Positions 27,553 through 37,437 of a DNA stretch of 64,000 bases are shown piece after piece. This DNA is from Woeseiaceae bacterium (GTDB lineage: Bacteria > Pseudomonadota > Gammaproteobacteria > Steroidobacterales > Woeseiaceae): contig JAJFKP010000038.1 of assembly GCA_021773135.1 (NCBI GenBank), forward strand, positions 62,001 through 126,000, written 5' to 3'. How positions within the stretch are numbered: the stretch's first letter is position 1; every line of letters starts with the position of its first letter. Below the pieces are notes generated by a model. It did not search any database, was not told where the DNA came from, and saw nothing but the letters and a program-made list of their open reading frames with translations. A program made the position numbers and the translations under genes.

Positions 27553-29196
27553 ATGGAAAATGCCAACATCATCGATGGAACCGCCACGCCCGTTCGGCAA
27601 ATGACGCTGCAGGGCGTGTTACGAATTCCTGCCGTCAGGCAGGTAATACTATTACTTGGCGTCGCTGCGTCCGTCGCTGGCGGGGCGGGCATATTCTTCT
27701 GGTCGCAAACCCCCGCGTATACCCAGCTGCATATGGATCTTGATGGCGCGGATACCGCGCAGGTCGGTGAGGCGCTGCGTGGTGCGAATATCAGTTACCA
27801 GATAGATACGGCTACCGGAGCGGTCCTGGTACCGGAAGGCAAGCTACACGATGCTCGTCTGGAACTCGCGGGCCTGGGCCTGCCGTCCGGCGTTTCTCCC
27901 GGAATGGACCTGCTGCAGGACCAGAGTACGTTTGGCGTGAGTCAGTTTATGGAAGGTGCTCGTTATCAGTACGCACTTGAAGCGGAACTCGCCAAGACTA
28001 TTTCTCACCTCGGTGCGGTCCGCGACGCGCGGGTTCACTTGGCGATACCGAAGCAGTCCGCATTCATTCGCAGCCAGAAAAGTGCCAGCGCGTCAGTGCT
28101 ATTGCAACTTTTTAACGGTCGCAGGCTGGAAGACGGGCAGGCATCATCGATAGTGCATATGGTTGCTTCCAGCGTGCCGAACCTGGTCGCAAAGAACGTT
28201 ACCCTGATCGACCAACACGGACGATTGCTGAGTTCCGGATATGACGAATGGAGTGATGTACAGACCAGCAACCAGTTCAAGCACACAGAGCGTCTCGAGG
28301 AGTCTTACAAGAGCCGGATCGAAGACTTGTTAACGCCACTCGTCGGACCCGGCAGAGTTCGGGCGCAGGTTGTAGCCAATCTGGATTTCACGGTGACAGA
28401 AGAGACACGAGAGGCGTTTGATCCCGCCAGCACGGTGGTAAGAAGTGAGCAAATTAATGAAGAGGAACGCAAGAACGGCACAGCGACAGCGGGCGGTGTG
28501 CCAGGCGCTCTGAGCAACCAGCCTCCTGAAACGGGCGACCCGGTTGGCCAGGTTTCGGGCGCGGCGGGCGAAGAAGCGGTTCTAAACTCGGTCAGAAGCT
28601 CCACCCGCAATTTCGAGGTGGACAGGACCATAAGCCGTATCCGGCCACAGGCCGGATCCATTCAAAAATTGTCGGTAGCCGTTCTCGTCGATGGCAGCCC
28701 GATTCAGGGTGTTGAGGAAACCGAGCAAACGACACTCACAGAGACTGACATCGAACGATTTACCCGCCTGGTAAAAGAGGCGGTAGGATTCGATGCAGCA
28801 CGTGGCGATACTGTCGTCGTCGTAAATGCAGCATTTCGCAGCCTGCCGCAGTTGGAGCCGCCCGAGGAACTGGCGATCTGGGAGCAGCCTGCAGTCAAGG
28901 ACACAATCAAGCAGGGTGCCGGAGTGTTGCTGGTATTGGTTCTGGGTTTTGGCATCGTTCGACCAATGCTGAAAAGCCTGGTGGCTTCGAACATGACATC
29001 TTCGACGCAGTACCTTTCTGCAGGCGGTGGCACGCTGACTGGTTCCAATGAACTGGCCGCATCAGGGGCAGGCGGCCAGGCCGCCATTCCGTCACCCGGT
29101 TATGATGAGAAAGTAGCCGCCGCCAAAAACATTACCGGTCATGATCCGGCGCGCGTCGCGCAGGTCGTGAAGAAGTGGGTAACCACGGATGACTGA
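27553..29196 (+). CDS. fliF: flagellar MS-ring protein FliF
   Basis: 547 residues. Membrane segments flank the periplasmic part (about residues 33-52, VILLLGVAASVAGGAGIFFW; and about 455-475, AGVLLVLVLGFGIVRPMLKSL). The periplasmic region holds the ring-building motifs, including ALEAELAKTISHLGAVRDARVHLAIPKQSAF. The cytoplasmic tail binds FliG. The stop overlaps fliG by eight bases. Confidence 0.97.
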   Translation: MENANIIDGTATPVRQMTLQGVLRIPAVRQVILLLGVAASVAGGAGIFFWSQTPAYTQLHMDLDGADTAQVGEALRGANISYQIDTATGAVLVPEGKLHDARLELAGLGLPSGVSPGMDLLQDQSTFGVSQFMEGARYQYALEAELAKTISHLGAVRDARVHLAIPKQSAFIRSQKSASASVLLQLFNGRRLEDGQASSIVHMVASSVPNLVAKNVTLIDQHGRLLSSGYDEWSDVQTSNQFKHTERLEESYKSRIEDLLTPLVGPGRVRAQVVANLDFTVTEETREAFDPASTVVRSEQINEEERKNGTATAGGVPGALSNQPPETGDPVGQVSGAAGEEAVLNSVRSSTRNFEVDRTISRIRPQAGSIQKLSVAVLVDGSPIQGVEETEQTTLTETDIERFTRLVKEAVGFDAARGDTVVVVNAAFRSLPQLEPPEELAIWEQPAVKDTIKQGAGVLLVLVLGFGIVRPMLKSLVASNMTSSTQYLSAGGGTLTGSNELAASGAGGQAAIPSPGYDEKVAAAKNITGHDPARVAQVVKKWVTTDD

Positions 29197-30199
29197 TTCA
29201 GTTACTGAGTTATCCGGTACGCAGAAGGCGGCACTTTTGCTCATGACGCTCGGCGAGAGCGAAGCATCCGAAGTACTCAAGTATATGAACGCCAAAGAGG
29301 TACAAAGCCTTGGAACGGCGATGGCGTCGCTCGATAACGTAACCAAGGAGCAGGCGAGTTTCGTCCTGGACTACTTCATTACCGATGTCGAGGATCAGGC
29401 AGCGTTCGGTGTCGCGACCCAAGACTATGTTCGCAACGTGCTCACTAATGCATTCGGCGCGAAAAAGGCCGACACATTCATCGATCGAATACTGATAGGT
29501 CATGATGTGCAGGGGCTTGATACCTTGAAGTGGATGAGCTCAGCGGAAGTATTTGACATTATCGATGGGGAACATCCGCAGATTGTTGCCATCGTGATCG
29601 CCTACCTGGAGCCCGATCAGGCAGCCGAGATAATCGACCTTTTGCCGGCAGAGCATCGTGCGGATGTGGTAATGCGAATTGCGCGCCTGAGTGATATTCA
29701 GCAAACCGCATTGGCCGAAATCGAAAACCTCATCGCGACGAAGTCCAGCAATACGACCAGCACGCGCACTGAAAAAGTTGGCGGCGACAAAGTGGCGGCC
29801 AACATTATCAATGCGCTCGACGCCAGCAAGGGCGAGGAAATCCTCGACAAAATAAAGGAGCAAAACGAAGAACTATCCGTACGAATTCAGGAGATGATGT
29901 TCGTCTTCGAAACGTTGCTCAAAGTCGATGATCGCGGCATTCAGGCACTGTTGCGGGAAATCTCGAATGACCTGCTCGTGTTGGCGCTGAAAGGCTGCGA
30001 CCCGGACGTGAGTGACAAGATTCTTGGCAACATGTCGAAGCGCGCGGCTACGCTGCTTGCCGAAGATATGGAAGCGAAGGGTCCGACAAAATTGTCGGAA
30101 GTTGAGGACGCCCAAAAGCAGATCCTGGAAGTGGCACGCCGACTTGCTGAATCTGGCGACATTGATCTGGGCCAGGGTGGTGGTGAGGAATATGTCTGA
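29189..30199 (+). CDS. fliG: flagellar motor switch protein FliG
   Basis: 336 residues. The N-terminal domain starts TELSGTQKAALLLMTLGESEASEVLKYMNAKEVQ. The C-terminal torque helix region (MMFVFETLLKVDDRGIQALLREISNDLLVLALKG) carries charged residues that contact the stator. FliG is the rotor part of the motor; here the partner stator is likely sodium-driven PomA/PomB. Confidence 0.97.
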   Translation: MTDSVTELSGTQKAALLLMTLGESEASEVLKYMNAKEVQSLGTAMASLDNVTKEQASFVLDYFITDVEDQAAFGVATQDYVRNVLTNAFGAKKADTFIDRILIGHDVQGLDTLKWMSSAEVFDIIDGEHPQIVAIVIAYLEPDQAAEIIDLLPAEHRADVVMRIARLSDIQQTALAEIENLIATKSSNTTSTRTEKVGGDKVAANIINALDASKGEEILDKIKEQNEELSVRIQEMMFVFETLLKVDDRGIQALLREISNDLLVLALKGCDPDVSDKILGNMSKRAATLLAEDMEAKGPTKLSEVEDAQKQILEVARRLAESGDIDLGQGGGEEYV

Positions 30200-30800
30200 T
30201 TCTTCCGGAGAAGAAGCAGAGTCGCAGGAGGCCAGGCGTTGGGAAATGCCGGCAATTGACGGTGCTTCCGATAACGGCTACCTAACCGCGGCAGACCTGC
30301 AGAAACTGCAACAGCAGGCGTGGGACGAAGCGTTTCAGGAAGGTCGAAAAGAAGGACTGCAGGCCGGGGCGGAAGAGATCAATAAGCGGGCTGGCCGTTT
30401 TGACGAACTGTTGCACGCTCTGTCGCAACCTTTTGATCTCCTGGACGGGACAGTTGAAAAACAGCTGGTTGAACTGGCCATTACAATTGTCAAGCAGCTG
30501 TTTCGCCGCGAGCTATCAGCGGACCCCAGTCACGTAATTGGGGTTGTTCGGGAGGCCCTGAAGCTACTGCCGGTGGCCAGCAGGACGATTGAAGTCCATT
30601 TACATCCGGAAGATGCGCAGCTGGTTCGTGACTCGCTTTCACCGACTGCCGGCGAGCGGGCCTGGACAATCGTCGAGGACCCCCTGATTAGCCGGGGCGG
30701 GTGCCAGGTGACAACGGACAATTCAAGAATCGATGCGCAGGCCGAGACCCGGCTCAATGCGATCGTAAATTCAATTATCGGCGACGAGCGCCAGTCGTGA
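30192..30800 (+). CDS. fliH: flagellar export ATPase regulator FliH
   Basis: 202 residues from the ATG at 30192, overlapping the fliG stop by eight bases. The glycine-spaced helix AWDEAFQEGRKEGLQAGAEE and the C-terminal domain (AITIVKQLFRRELSADPSHVIGVVREALKLLPVASRTIEVHLHPEDAQLV) are typical. FliH holds the FliI ATPase at the export gate. Confidence 0.93.
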   Translation: MSDSSGEEAESQEARRWEMPAIDGASDNGYLTAADLQKLQQQAWDEAFQEGRKEGLQAGAEEINKRAGRFDELLHALSQPFDLLDGTVEKQLVELAITIVKQLFRRELSADPSHVIGVVREALKLLPVASRTIEVHLHPEDAQLVRDSLSPTAGERAWTIVEDPLISRGGCQVTTDNSRIDAQAETRLNAIVNSIIGDERQS

Positions 30801-32218
30801 GTAAAGATACGGAGCTGTTCGCCGGGCCAACACCGGACAGAAATCTTGAACGTGCGCTGCGCCTCGGCGCCTATGTGGATCGCGCGCTGGATGGGCCGCC
30901 AAACCTTGTTGTTGAAGGTGTTCTGCGGCGATCTGTCGGGCTCGCCCTGGAAGCTGAGGGCTGCCATGCCGCGGTCGGAGGTCGCTGCGACATCGTTGCG
31001 GAGGACAATCGGCGTATCGAAGCGGAGGTTGTCGGTTTCGCTGGTGAACGCCTGTACCTGATGCCAACCGGTGACATGCGCGGCATCGTGCCGAATGCGC
31101 GGGTCATACCGGTCGCCGGAGTACCCGGCGTTACTGTCGGTGACGAACTTCTTGGCAGGGTGTTCGACGGTCGCGGTCGACCGCTGGATGGCGGTAAACC
31201 GATCAAGGGCGGTCATACGGTCCCACTCTTCGGCAAAACCATCAACCCGCTTGAGAGAAGGCCGATATGCGAGCCGCTTGATGTCGGGATTCGTTCGATC
31301 AATTCATTACTGCCGGTGGGTCGCGGCCAGCGAATGGGGCTTTTTGCCGGATCCGGCGTCGGTAAGAGCATGCTGCTCGGCATGATGACCCGCAACACGG
31401 TGGCTGACGTTGTCGTTGTTGGCTTGATTGGTGAGCGTGGCCGCGAAGTCAAGGAATTCATTGAAATGACGCTGGGCGAAGAGGGCATGCGGCGCGCGGT
31501 GGTGATCGCAACGCCGGCAGACGATACGCCGCTAATGCGAATGCACGGCGCCTGGCAGTCTGCCGCAATCGCCGAATATTTTCGTGATCGTGGCAAGAAC
31601 GTGCTGTTATTGATGGATTCATTGACGCGGTTTGCTCAGGCACAGCGTGAAATTGCTCTGGCGATCGGCGAGCCACCGGCAACCAAGGGCTATCCGCCGT
31701 CGGTGTTTGCAAAACTGCCGCAGTTGGTGGAGCGGGCAGGCAATGGATCGAAAGACCAGGGATCCATTACTGCCTTCTATACCGTTCTTGCCGAAGGAGA
31801 TGACCAGAACGATCCAATCGTGGACGCGGCACGCGCCATTCTGGACGGGCACATTGTCCTGTCGAGGGACCTTGCAGATGCCGGCGTCTATCCCGCCGTC
31901 GATGTCGAAACCTCGATCAGCCGTGCCATGCCGCAGATCGCCAATGATGAACAACAGCGGCTGATCTCTCAGTTCCGGCAAATCTACTCCATATACCAGG
32001 AACATCGCGATCTGATCGCGGTAGGCGCCTACCAGATGGGATCCGATCCGCGCGTGGATGACGCTGCCGCCAGGTGGCCGAAGATCATTGAATTTCTGCG
32101 GCAGCCGCAGGAACAAAAGGTGTCCACAGGCAAAAGTATTACCGCACTTCAGGCTTTGCTCGATGCTCCTATAGTGGATGTGAATGGCGATGAAATCGCC
32201 ACAAACGGAAACGCCTGA
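30797..32218 (+). CDS. fliI: flagellum-specific ATPase FliI
   Basis: 473 residues from a GTG overlapping the fliH stop; the open frame extends further upstream but that stretch overlaps fliH. Walker A is GLFAGSGVGKS (about residue 188) and the Walker B segment is VLLLMDSLTRFAQAQREIALAIGEPPATKGYPPSVF, highly conserved among type III ATPases. FliI unfolds and feeds export substrates with FliH and FliJ. Confidence 0.97.
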   Translation: MSKDTELFAGPTPDRNLERALRLGAYVDRALDGPPNLVVEGVLRRSVGLALEAEGCHAAVGGRCDIVAEDNRRIEAEVVGFAGERLYLMPTGDMRGIVPNARVIPVAGVPGVTVGDELLGRVFDGRGRPLDGGKPIKGGHTVPLFGKTINPLERRPICEPLDVGIRSINSLLPVGRGQRMGLFAGSGVGKSMLLGMMTRNTVADVVVVGLIGERGREVKEFIEMTLGEEGMRRAVVIATPADDTPLMRMHGAWQSAAIAEYFRDRGKNVLLLMDSLTRFAQAQREIALAIGEPPATKGYPPSVFAKLPQLVERAGNGSKDQGSITAFYTVLAEGDDQNDPIVDAARAILDGHIVLSRDLADAGVYPAVDVETSISRAMPQIANDEQQRLISQFRQIYSIYQEHRDLIAVGAYQMGSDPRVDDAAARWPKIIEFLRQPQEQKVSTGKSITALQALLDAPIVDVNGDEIATNGNA

Positions 32219-32219
32219 G

Positions 32220-32669
32220 ATGAAGAACAGGTCGGACCGGATGGAAAAGATTTTCAAACTTGCCAAAGCGGAGGAGCGCAGGGTTGCTGAAGAGATGGGC
32301 AGAGTGCAACGATCACTGAATGCGGAGATAAGTCGTCTGCAGGAGCTCGAATCGTATCGCCAGAATTACACCGATCAATTCAAGTCGGACGGGAAATTAA
32401 GCGCCGCCAGGTGGCAGGACTACCAGAATTTTCTGGAGCGCATTGACAGGGCCGTTGACAGCCAAAAACAACAGATAATGACCGGTCGCGAATCTCGCGA
32501 CGTGCATCGTCGTCGCTGGATGCTGGAAAAGCAGAAGCTGGATTCACTGGAACGCGTCGTCGAACGATTTCGCAAGGCCGAGGGCCTGGAAACGGATCGT
32601 CGGACACAAAAGGATATGGACGAATTGACGGCTACGGGCAGATTCTCCCGGGCACGTTCGCTGGACTAA
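32220..32669 (+). CDS. fliJ: flagellar export protein FliJ
   Basis: 149 residues from the ATG two bases after fliI (MKNRSDRMEKIFKLAKAEERRVAEEMG). The whole protein is predicted coiled coil, as FliJ is. It acts as the central stalk-like partner of FliI and escorts chaperones. An upstream ATG would overlap fliI and is less likely. Confidence 0.9.
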   Translation: MKNRSDRMEKIFKLAKAEERRVAEEMGRVQRSLNAEISRLQELESYRQNYTDQFKSDGKLSAARWQDYQNFLERIDRAVDSQKQQIMTGRESRDVHRRRWMLEKQKLDSLERVVERFRKAEGLETDRRTQKDMDELTATGRFSRARSLD

Positions 32670-32709
32670 CCGAAACGAAACCCGACCTGGAATATCAGGT
32701 TTGCGCGAC

Positions 32710-32725
32710 TGGCACGCTTCTTGCT
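32710..32725 (+). promoter_or_regulatory. sigma-54 promoter of fliK
   Basis: TGGCACGCTTCTTGCT, an exact -24/-12 match, 47 bases before the fliK ATG. Confidence 0.87.
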
Positions 32726-32771
32726 CCCTTACTGTCAGGACATTCGCATTAAACCAGCCACGGAGCATTTC

Positions 32772-34004
32772 ATGTTTTTGAGCCCAGATCTATTGCCGTT
32801 GGGTAGCGCAGGCACATCGTTACAAGGTATTGAAAATAATAATATTTCTACAGATACAGCGGACCTGGAGGCAACGTTTGCGGAAGTCATGAAGACCCCG
32901 TTGCTGGTGAGTAATCCTGAATTCACCGGCGTAGTGGGAGAGGACTTGCCGCTGGTCGGCAGTTCCTTGCCGCTTACGGCCGAGCTGGAATTATCGGCCG
33001 ATATCGGTCCGGAGTCGCTTCTGGATGACATTGACCAGATTCTCGTTCCGCTTGCCGCAATTACGACTGGACCCGTCGTGTCCGATCCTGGTCAGGTTCT
33101 GCAGCAAACGAATACGGATCCCGATGAGGCAAAACCCGCCATTATCGGAGACATGGTGCAGCTCCGTGTCACCGACAGCGAGCGACCAGCAGGTATCCAT
33201 GCGCTTCGATCAGAGGCCGACCCGTTTGTGCGCCAGGGGCTCGCCACAGACAGGATCGCCATGACACAGTCTGAGCCGCTGCCGATAGATCCGGCCAACG
33301 AAATCGATTTGGCCAAGAATGACGCCCAGCTAAAGTTGCAGCGACAGGTGGCGTCGATTGCTGAGGACGCGTCGTCGAGATTGCAGAACCGCCCGGTTGC
33401 CGAAGCGACCATTGCCGCGCTGCCAATCTCAACCGCAGGTTTGGAAGCAATGGACGTCGTCCAGAAGCCGGTATCTGCGCCGGCATCGGTCGTGGCGACA
33501 GCGGCCGCGATACAGGCACCACAGGTTCAGCAACTTGCGGCGCATACGGCGAAGGCACCGAACGTCCTGACTACCGCAATAGATGTGCCGGTATTTGATG
33601 AGAATTGGGGCAATGCGCTGCAGGACCGCGTGCTGTGGATGACAACACGCAATATTCAGAACGCCGAAATTCGCCTCAACCCGGCTGAACTGGGTCCAAT
33701 TCGTGTCCAGGTATCGGTACAGGACGATGCCGCGCAGCTGACTTTTACGGCCCACAACGCGCTGACACGCGACGCGCTCGAGCTTGCGCTGCCGCGCCTG
33801 CGCGAAATGCTGGGCGAGAACGGACTGTCGTTGGGAGACGCGACCGTTTCCGATGGCGAAAGCACTGATGTAGAGAAAGACAGCCAGGGACAGGAATCTC
33901 AGGTCAGTGACAGTGATGAAGTTGGTCAGGATGATGCGCTGACAAGCGACCCGACGCCATCGCGCCGTATTCAATCATCGGCGTTACTGGATACCTTCGC
34001 ATAG
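32772..34004 (+). CDS. fliK: flagellar hook-length control protein FliK
   Basis: 410 residues from the ATG at 32772; an upstream start at 32721 lies in the -12 promoter element. The N-terminal two thirds are low in conservation, as usual for this ruler protein. The C-terminal switch domain (ALQDRVLWMTTRNIQNAEIRLNPAELGPIRVQVSVQDDAAQLTFTAHNALTRDALELALPRLREML) carries the conserved Flg_hook signature. It stops hook growth and switches export to late substrates. Confidence 0.93.
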   Translation: MFLSPDLLPLGSAGTSLQGIENNNISTDTADLEATFAEVMKTPLLVSNPEFTGVVGEDLPLVGSSLPLTAELELSADIGPESLLDDIDQILVPLAAITTGPVVSDPGQVLQQTNTDPDEAKPAIIGDMVQLRVTDSERPAGIHALRSEADPFVRQGLATDRIAMTQSEPLPIDPANEIDLAKNDAQLKLQRQVASIAEDASSRLQNRPVAEATIAALPISTAGLEAMDVVQKPVSAPASVVATAAAIQAPQVQQLAAHTAKAPNVLTTAIDVPVFDENWGNALQDRVLWMTTRNIQNAEIRLNPAELGPIRVQVSVQDDAAQLTFTAHNALTRDALELALPRLREMLGENGLSLGDATVSDGESTDVEKDSQGQESQVSDSDEVGQDDALTSDPTPSRRIQSSALLDTFA

Positions 34005-34149
34005 TCGGATGCCACCGCCAGAAATCCGTCTATTGGTCGGGCTGCAGGGTGGGTCAGGCGGCGCCATTTTTCTGACGGTGCCCCGATTTAAAATTAACTA
34101 AAAACCATAAGTAACTATAAAATAAAGAAAAAATATCTGTTTCCGTTAT

Positions 34150-34166
34150 TGGCACGAGGCTTGCAT
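34150..34166 (+). promoter_or_regulatory. sigma-54 promoter of the fliL operon
   Basis: TGGCACGAGGCTTGCAT, exact consensus, 48 bases before fliL. The upstream 60 bases are strongly A+T-rich (aaaattaactaaaaaccata stretch), as seen at bent activator-dependent promoters. Confidence 0.9.
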
Positions 34167-34197
34167 ATTCAATAGCAGGCACAGAACGGAGCTAATA

Positions 34198-34716
34198 ATG
34201 GCTGACGAAGAAAACGTAGCGGACGCCCCCGAGGAGAAAAGCGGCGGGATCATGAAGATGGCGATATTTGCGGTCGCGGGCATTGCCCTGCTGGCAGTCG
34301 GCATCTTCGCAGGGCCCGCAGTGAAGAACCTCATATCGCCACCGGAAGATGTGGCAGAGGAAGCGACGGAAGAGGCTGCGGCAGAGCCCAGTGGTCCGCC
34401 GATTTATCAGAGTCTTCACCCGCCACTGGTCGTCAATGTCAAAGACGCGCAGGGCGACACCCATTTCATGCAGATCACGATGGAAGTCATGTCGCGCAAC
34501 CAGGACGTCATAAACGCGGTTCGCGAACATACGCCCGTTATTCGCAATGCGTTGATTCTCATGTTCGGTACCTCGATGTACGAGAAGGTCTCTACCCGGG
34601 AAGGGAAGGAAGAAATGCTTGAGAACGCATTGACGGAAATTCAGAGCGTTCTCACCGACCGAATCGGTGAGCCTGGCGTAGAAGAAGTCTATTTCACAGC
34701 ATTGGTTGTCCAGTAA
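34198..34716 (+). CDS. fliL: flagellar basal body-associated protein FliL
   Basis: 172 residues. Acidic N-terminus, one membrane segment (about residues 19-38, MKMAIFAVAGIALLAVGIFAG) and a periplasmic stomatin-like FliL domain with YQSLHPPLVVNVKDAQGDTHFMQITMEVMSR. FliL supports stator units. First gene of fliLMNOPQR-flhBA. Confidence 0.95.
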   Translation: MADEENVADAPEEKSGGIMKMAIFAVAGIALLAVGIFAGPAVKNLISPPEDVAEEATEEAAAEPSGPPIYQSLHPPLVVNVKDAQGDTHFMQITMEVMSRNQDVINAVREHTPVIRNALILMFGTSMYEKVSTREGKEEMLENALTEIQSVLTDRIGEPGVEEVYFTALVVQ

Positions 34717-34720
34717 TCCC

Positions 34721-35836
34721 ATGAGCGAAGAAAACGACACTCCCGACACTGAAGAAAATGAAACGCCCAATGCTGAGGAAAGCGATACGTCCTCGGCTGA
34801 GCAAAGCGAGTCACCTTTGGTTGAGGCAAGCGAAGCCAATGACAAGATTCTTACCGACGAGGAGAAAGAAGCCCTCGTGGAAGGCGTGGAGTCTGGCGAA
34901 ATCGAAGTACAGTCTTCCAACGGGCCTGCATACGCATCGGTAATGCCCTTCCGCATCCCGGCTCGCGCGCACATCATCAAAAACGGTTTTCCGCGACTGA
35001 AGTTACTCAATCAACAGTCGGCGGAGCGCATCGCGCGCGACGTGGAGCAACTGTTGCAACACGATGTCTCCGTCAACGCATCTGAACTTATCGTCAATCG
35101 CTACGGACGGATCTGTGAAGGTCTGCCGGAGCTGGTGGCGGCCATTGTTTTCGAAGCCTCGCCCTTGCAGGGCAGTGGCCTGATTACCCTTGAGTCGTCA
35201 ATGGTGCGGCTGCTGGTCGATACGTTCTTTGGTGGAGACGGCGCGGATTCGGATATCTACCCTGCGAATACGTTTACGGCCGGGGAACTCAGCGTATCGA
35301 ACCTGTTCGCTTCCATTGTATTAGCTGCAATACGTGATAGCTGGGCGCCGCTGCAGGAAATTGTGGCAGAACGCCTCGCAACAGAAGTCAGTATCGACCT
35401 TATTGATATCGCCACCGAATCTGATCCGGTTATTTGCACTGAGTTTGAAATTTCACTTTCTGATCGCCATTGCCTTTTTCACGTGATGTTCCCGACCGAA
35501 ATGCTGCAACCGCTGTTGCCAATTTTCGAAGGGCAAAAAGGCGATCGCGATCCCGTCGACGACGCGCGCTGGGCGAAAGCCATCGAGCGACGCGTCGTTG
35601 AATCCAGAGTAAGCCTCACGTCGAATGTCTTCCTGCCGGAAATGACGCTCGGCCAGCTGGTCGAACTTGCGCCAGGCGATGTCATCGACATCGAGCCGCC
35701 GCAGCGGGCCACATTAATGGCGAAAAACGTACAGCTGATTGACGGCCGCCTCGGGGTGCACCGTGGTCATAACGCAGTTGAAGCGATCGAATGGGTCGAT
35801 CCACTGCAAGCTGAATTAACAGAGATGAGAACCTGA
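34721..35836 (+). CDS. fliM: flagellar motor switch protein FliM
   Basis: 371 residues from the ATG at 34721, four bases after fliL. A TTG start five codons earlier would overlap fliL. The middle domain has VRLLVDTFFGGDGA with the GGxG motif, and the C-terminal SpoA domain is VFLPEMTLGQLVELAPGDVIDIEP. An acidic stretch of about 40 residues (ENDTPDTEENETPNAEESDTSSAEQSESP) precedes the CheY-binding-like segment ILTDEEKEALVEG, which is normally at the very N-terminus. This arrangement is unusual. Confidence 0.92.
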   Translation: MSEENDTPDTEENETPNAEESDTSSAEQSESPLVEASEANDKILTDEEKEALVEGVESGEIEVQSSNGPAYASVMPFRIPARAHIIKNGFPRLKLLNQQSAERIARDVEQLLQHDVSVNASELIVNRYGRICEGLPELVAAIVFEASPLQGSGLITLESSMVRLLVDTFFGGDGADSDIYPANTFTAGELSVSNLFASIVLAAIRDSWAPLQEIVAERLATEVSIDLIDIATESDPVICTEFEISLSDRHCLFHVMFPTEMLQPLLPIFEGQKGDRDPVDDARWAKAIERRVVESRVSLTSNVFLPEMTLGQLVELAPGDVIDIEPPQRATLMAKNVQLIDGRLGVHRGHNAVEAIEWVDPLQAELTEMRT

Positions 35837-35837
35837 A

Positions 35838-36230
35838 ATGACGGATGAAACTCCAAACGAATCCAACGAAGAGAAAACTACTGAGGCCGGTGCGTCTGCG
35901 GCGCAGGAAGCAAGCCAGTACTCGCCCGATGAACTGCAGAACAATCCTGTACGAGCAACGGGAGGAGCCGACGTAAACCTCGACCTTGTCCTTGATGTCC
36001 CGGTCAATATTTCGCTGCGGGTTGGCTCGACCGAAATCTCCATTCGTGATCTGGTGAAACTGGTTGAGGGCTCGGTTATCGCGCTCGACAAAGAGTCGAC
36101 CGAGCCGATGGACCTGTTGGTCAACGGAATTTTGATTGCTCATGGCGAGATTGTTGTCGTCGACGAAAAGTTCGGTGTACGGCTGACTGATGTAGTCAGC
36201 CCGGTCGAACGAATCGAAACGCTCAATTGA
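35838..36230 (+). CDS. fliN: flagellar motor switch protein FliN
   Basis: 130 residues. The C-terminal SpoA domain (LVLDVPVNISLRVGSTEISIRDLVKLVEGSVIALDKESTEPMDLLVNGILIAHGEIVVVDEKFGVRLTDVVSP) is fully conserved. An acidic N-terminal linker of about 45 residues precedes it. It starts one base after the fliM stop. Confidence 0.97.
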   Translation: MTDETPNESNEEKTTEAGASAAQEASQYSPDELQNNPVRATGGADVNLDLVLDVPVNISLRVGSTEISIRDLVKLVEGSVIALDKESTEPMDLLVNGILIAHGEIVVVDEKFGVRLTDVVSPVERIETLN

Positions 36231-36251
36231 TTCTGCAGGAACATTCAGTCG

Positions 36252-36689
36252 ATGAACCCGTTTTTCACAATTTTGCAACGCACGCTGCCTGTTGCGGTTG
36301 CCAGTGCAGTGTTAATGCCGGAGGTATTACTGGCTGCCGTTGATGAGGCCGCGCCAACATTGCCGATCGGTTCTGCAGAATTGTTTAATGTCGGCGGTGG
36401 GCTAATCGTTGTTGTGCTGGCGATAATCGTTCTTGGCGTCATCTACGCAAAAACGCAGGGTTTGCGAACCGGCAGCGGCGGAGTCATCAACATCGTCGCA
36501 ACACAGGCAATCGGGCCAAAAGAGCGACTTGCGATAGTTGAAGTGGCTGACAAACAATTGCTGATTGGCATGACTACAACCAACGTGCAGACACTACATG
36601 TTTTCGATGAACCTGTAGCGATTACGCCTGAACATCGGGCAAGTTTTTCGAATCGTCTGAAGTCGCTGATGGGAGACGATTCGAAGTGA
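36252..36689 (+). CDS. fliO: flagellar biosynthesis protein FliO
   Basis: 145 residues. An N-terminal leader is followed by a membrane segment near residues 47-66 ([23 protein letters not shown]). The cytoplasmic part ([46 protein letters not shown]) is the FliO domain. It helps assemble FliP in the export gate. The stop overlaps the fliP start. Confidence 0.92.
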   Translation: MNPFFTILQRTLPVAVASAVLMPEVLLAAVDEAAPTLPIGSAELFNVGGGLIVVVLAIIVLGVIYAKTQGLRTGSGGVINIVATQAIGPKERLAIVEVADKQLLIGMTTTNVQTLHVFDEPVAITPEHRASFSNRLKSLMGDDSK

Positions 36690-37426
36690 ACACTTTGCTG
36701 CGACTATTGCCCGCTGTTTTACTAATCGCATTCCCGCTGATTGCAAGCGGACAGGCGGAAGTGCTGCAGCTGCAGGCCGCAGTGCCCGAGCAGCAATCGT
36801 TCTCACTGAGCCTGCAGATATTGGTCATGATGACGCTGCTGACGTTGCTGCCGGCGGCAGTGTTGTCGACCAGTGCATTCATGCGCATCATTATTGTTCT
36901 GTCTATTCTTCGCCAAGCCCTCGGTACCGCGCAAACACCGCCCAACCAGGTCTTGCTTGGCGTTGCCCTGTTTCTGACCTTCTTTGTCATGACGCCGGTC
37001 ATCGATACCGTATGGGCGGAGTCCGTCAATCCGTATATGGCCGGCAGCCTTTCGGCCGAGGCTGCTTTTAACCAGGGTCTGCAACCACTCAGGGAGTTCA
37101 TGCTGAACCAGACACGCGACAGCGATGTGGCGCTGTTCGCGGGTATTGCCGGATATGGCGACTTTGAGTCAGCTGCGGCGGTGCCGACCTCGATTGTTAT
37201 TCCCAGTTTCATGGTGAGTGAACTCAAGACTGCTTTTCAGATCGGGTTTCTCATCTTTATACCCTTCCTCGTCATTGACCTCGTCGTATCCAGCGTACTG
37301 ATGTCCATGGGCATGATGATGTTGTCGCCAATGCTGATCTCACTGCCGTTCAAGATCATGCTTTTCGTTCTTGTTGACGGCTGGGCGATGCTACTCGGCT
37401 CGCTTGCGGCCAGTTTTTACACTTAA
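36686..37426 (+). CDS. fliP: flagellar export gate protein FliP
   Basis: 246 residues from a GTG overlapping the fliO stop. It has a signal-like N-terminus and the diagnostic [48 protein letters not shown]. The C-terminal [33 protein letters not shown] is also conserved. FliP forms the export pore with FliQ and FliR. Confidence 0.97.
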   Translation: MNTLLRLLPAVLLIAFPLIASGQAEVLQLQAAVPEQQSFSLSLQILVMMTLLTLLPAAVLSTSAFMRIIIVLSILRQALGTAQTPPNQVLLGVALFLTFFVMTPVIDTVWAESVNPYMAGSLSAEAAFNQGLQPLREFMLNQTRDSDVALFAGIAGYGDFESAAAVPTSIVIPSFMVSELKTAFQIGFLIFIPFLVIDLVVSSVLMSMGMMMLSPMLISLPFKIMLFVLVDGWAMLLGSLAASFYT

Positions 37427-37437
37427 GGGATTTTGAC

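Noticed and set aside
32680-32705. ACCTG-CAGGT hairpin after fliJ
   Set aside because: Five weak pairs and only three T residues; it may be chance.
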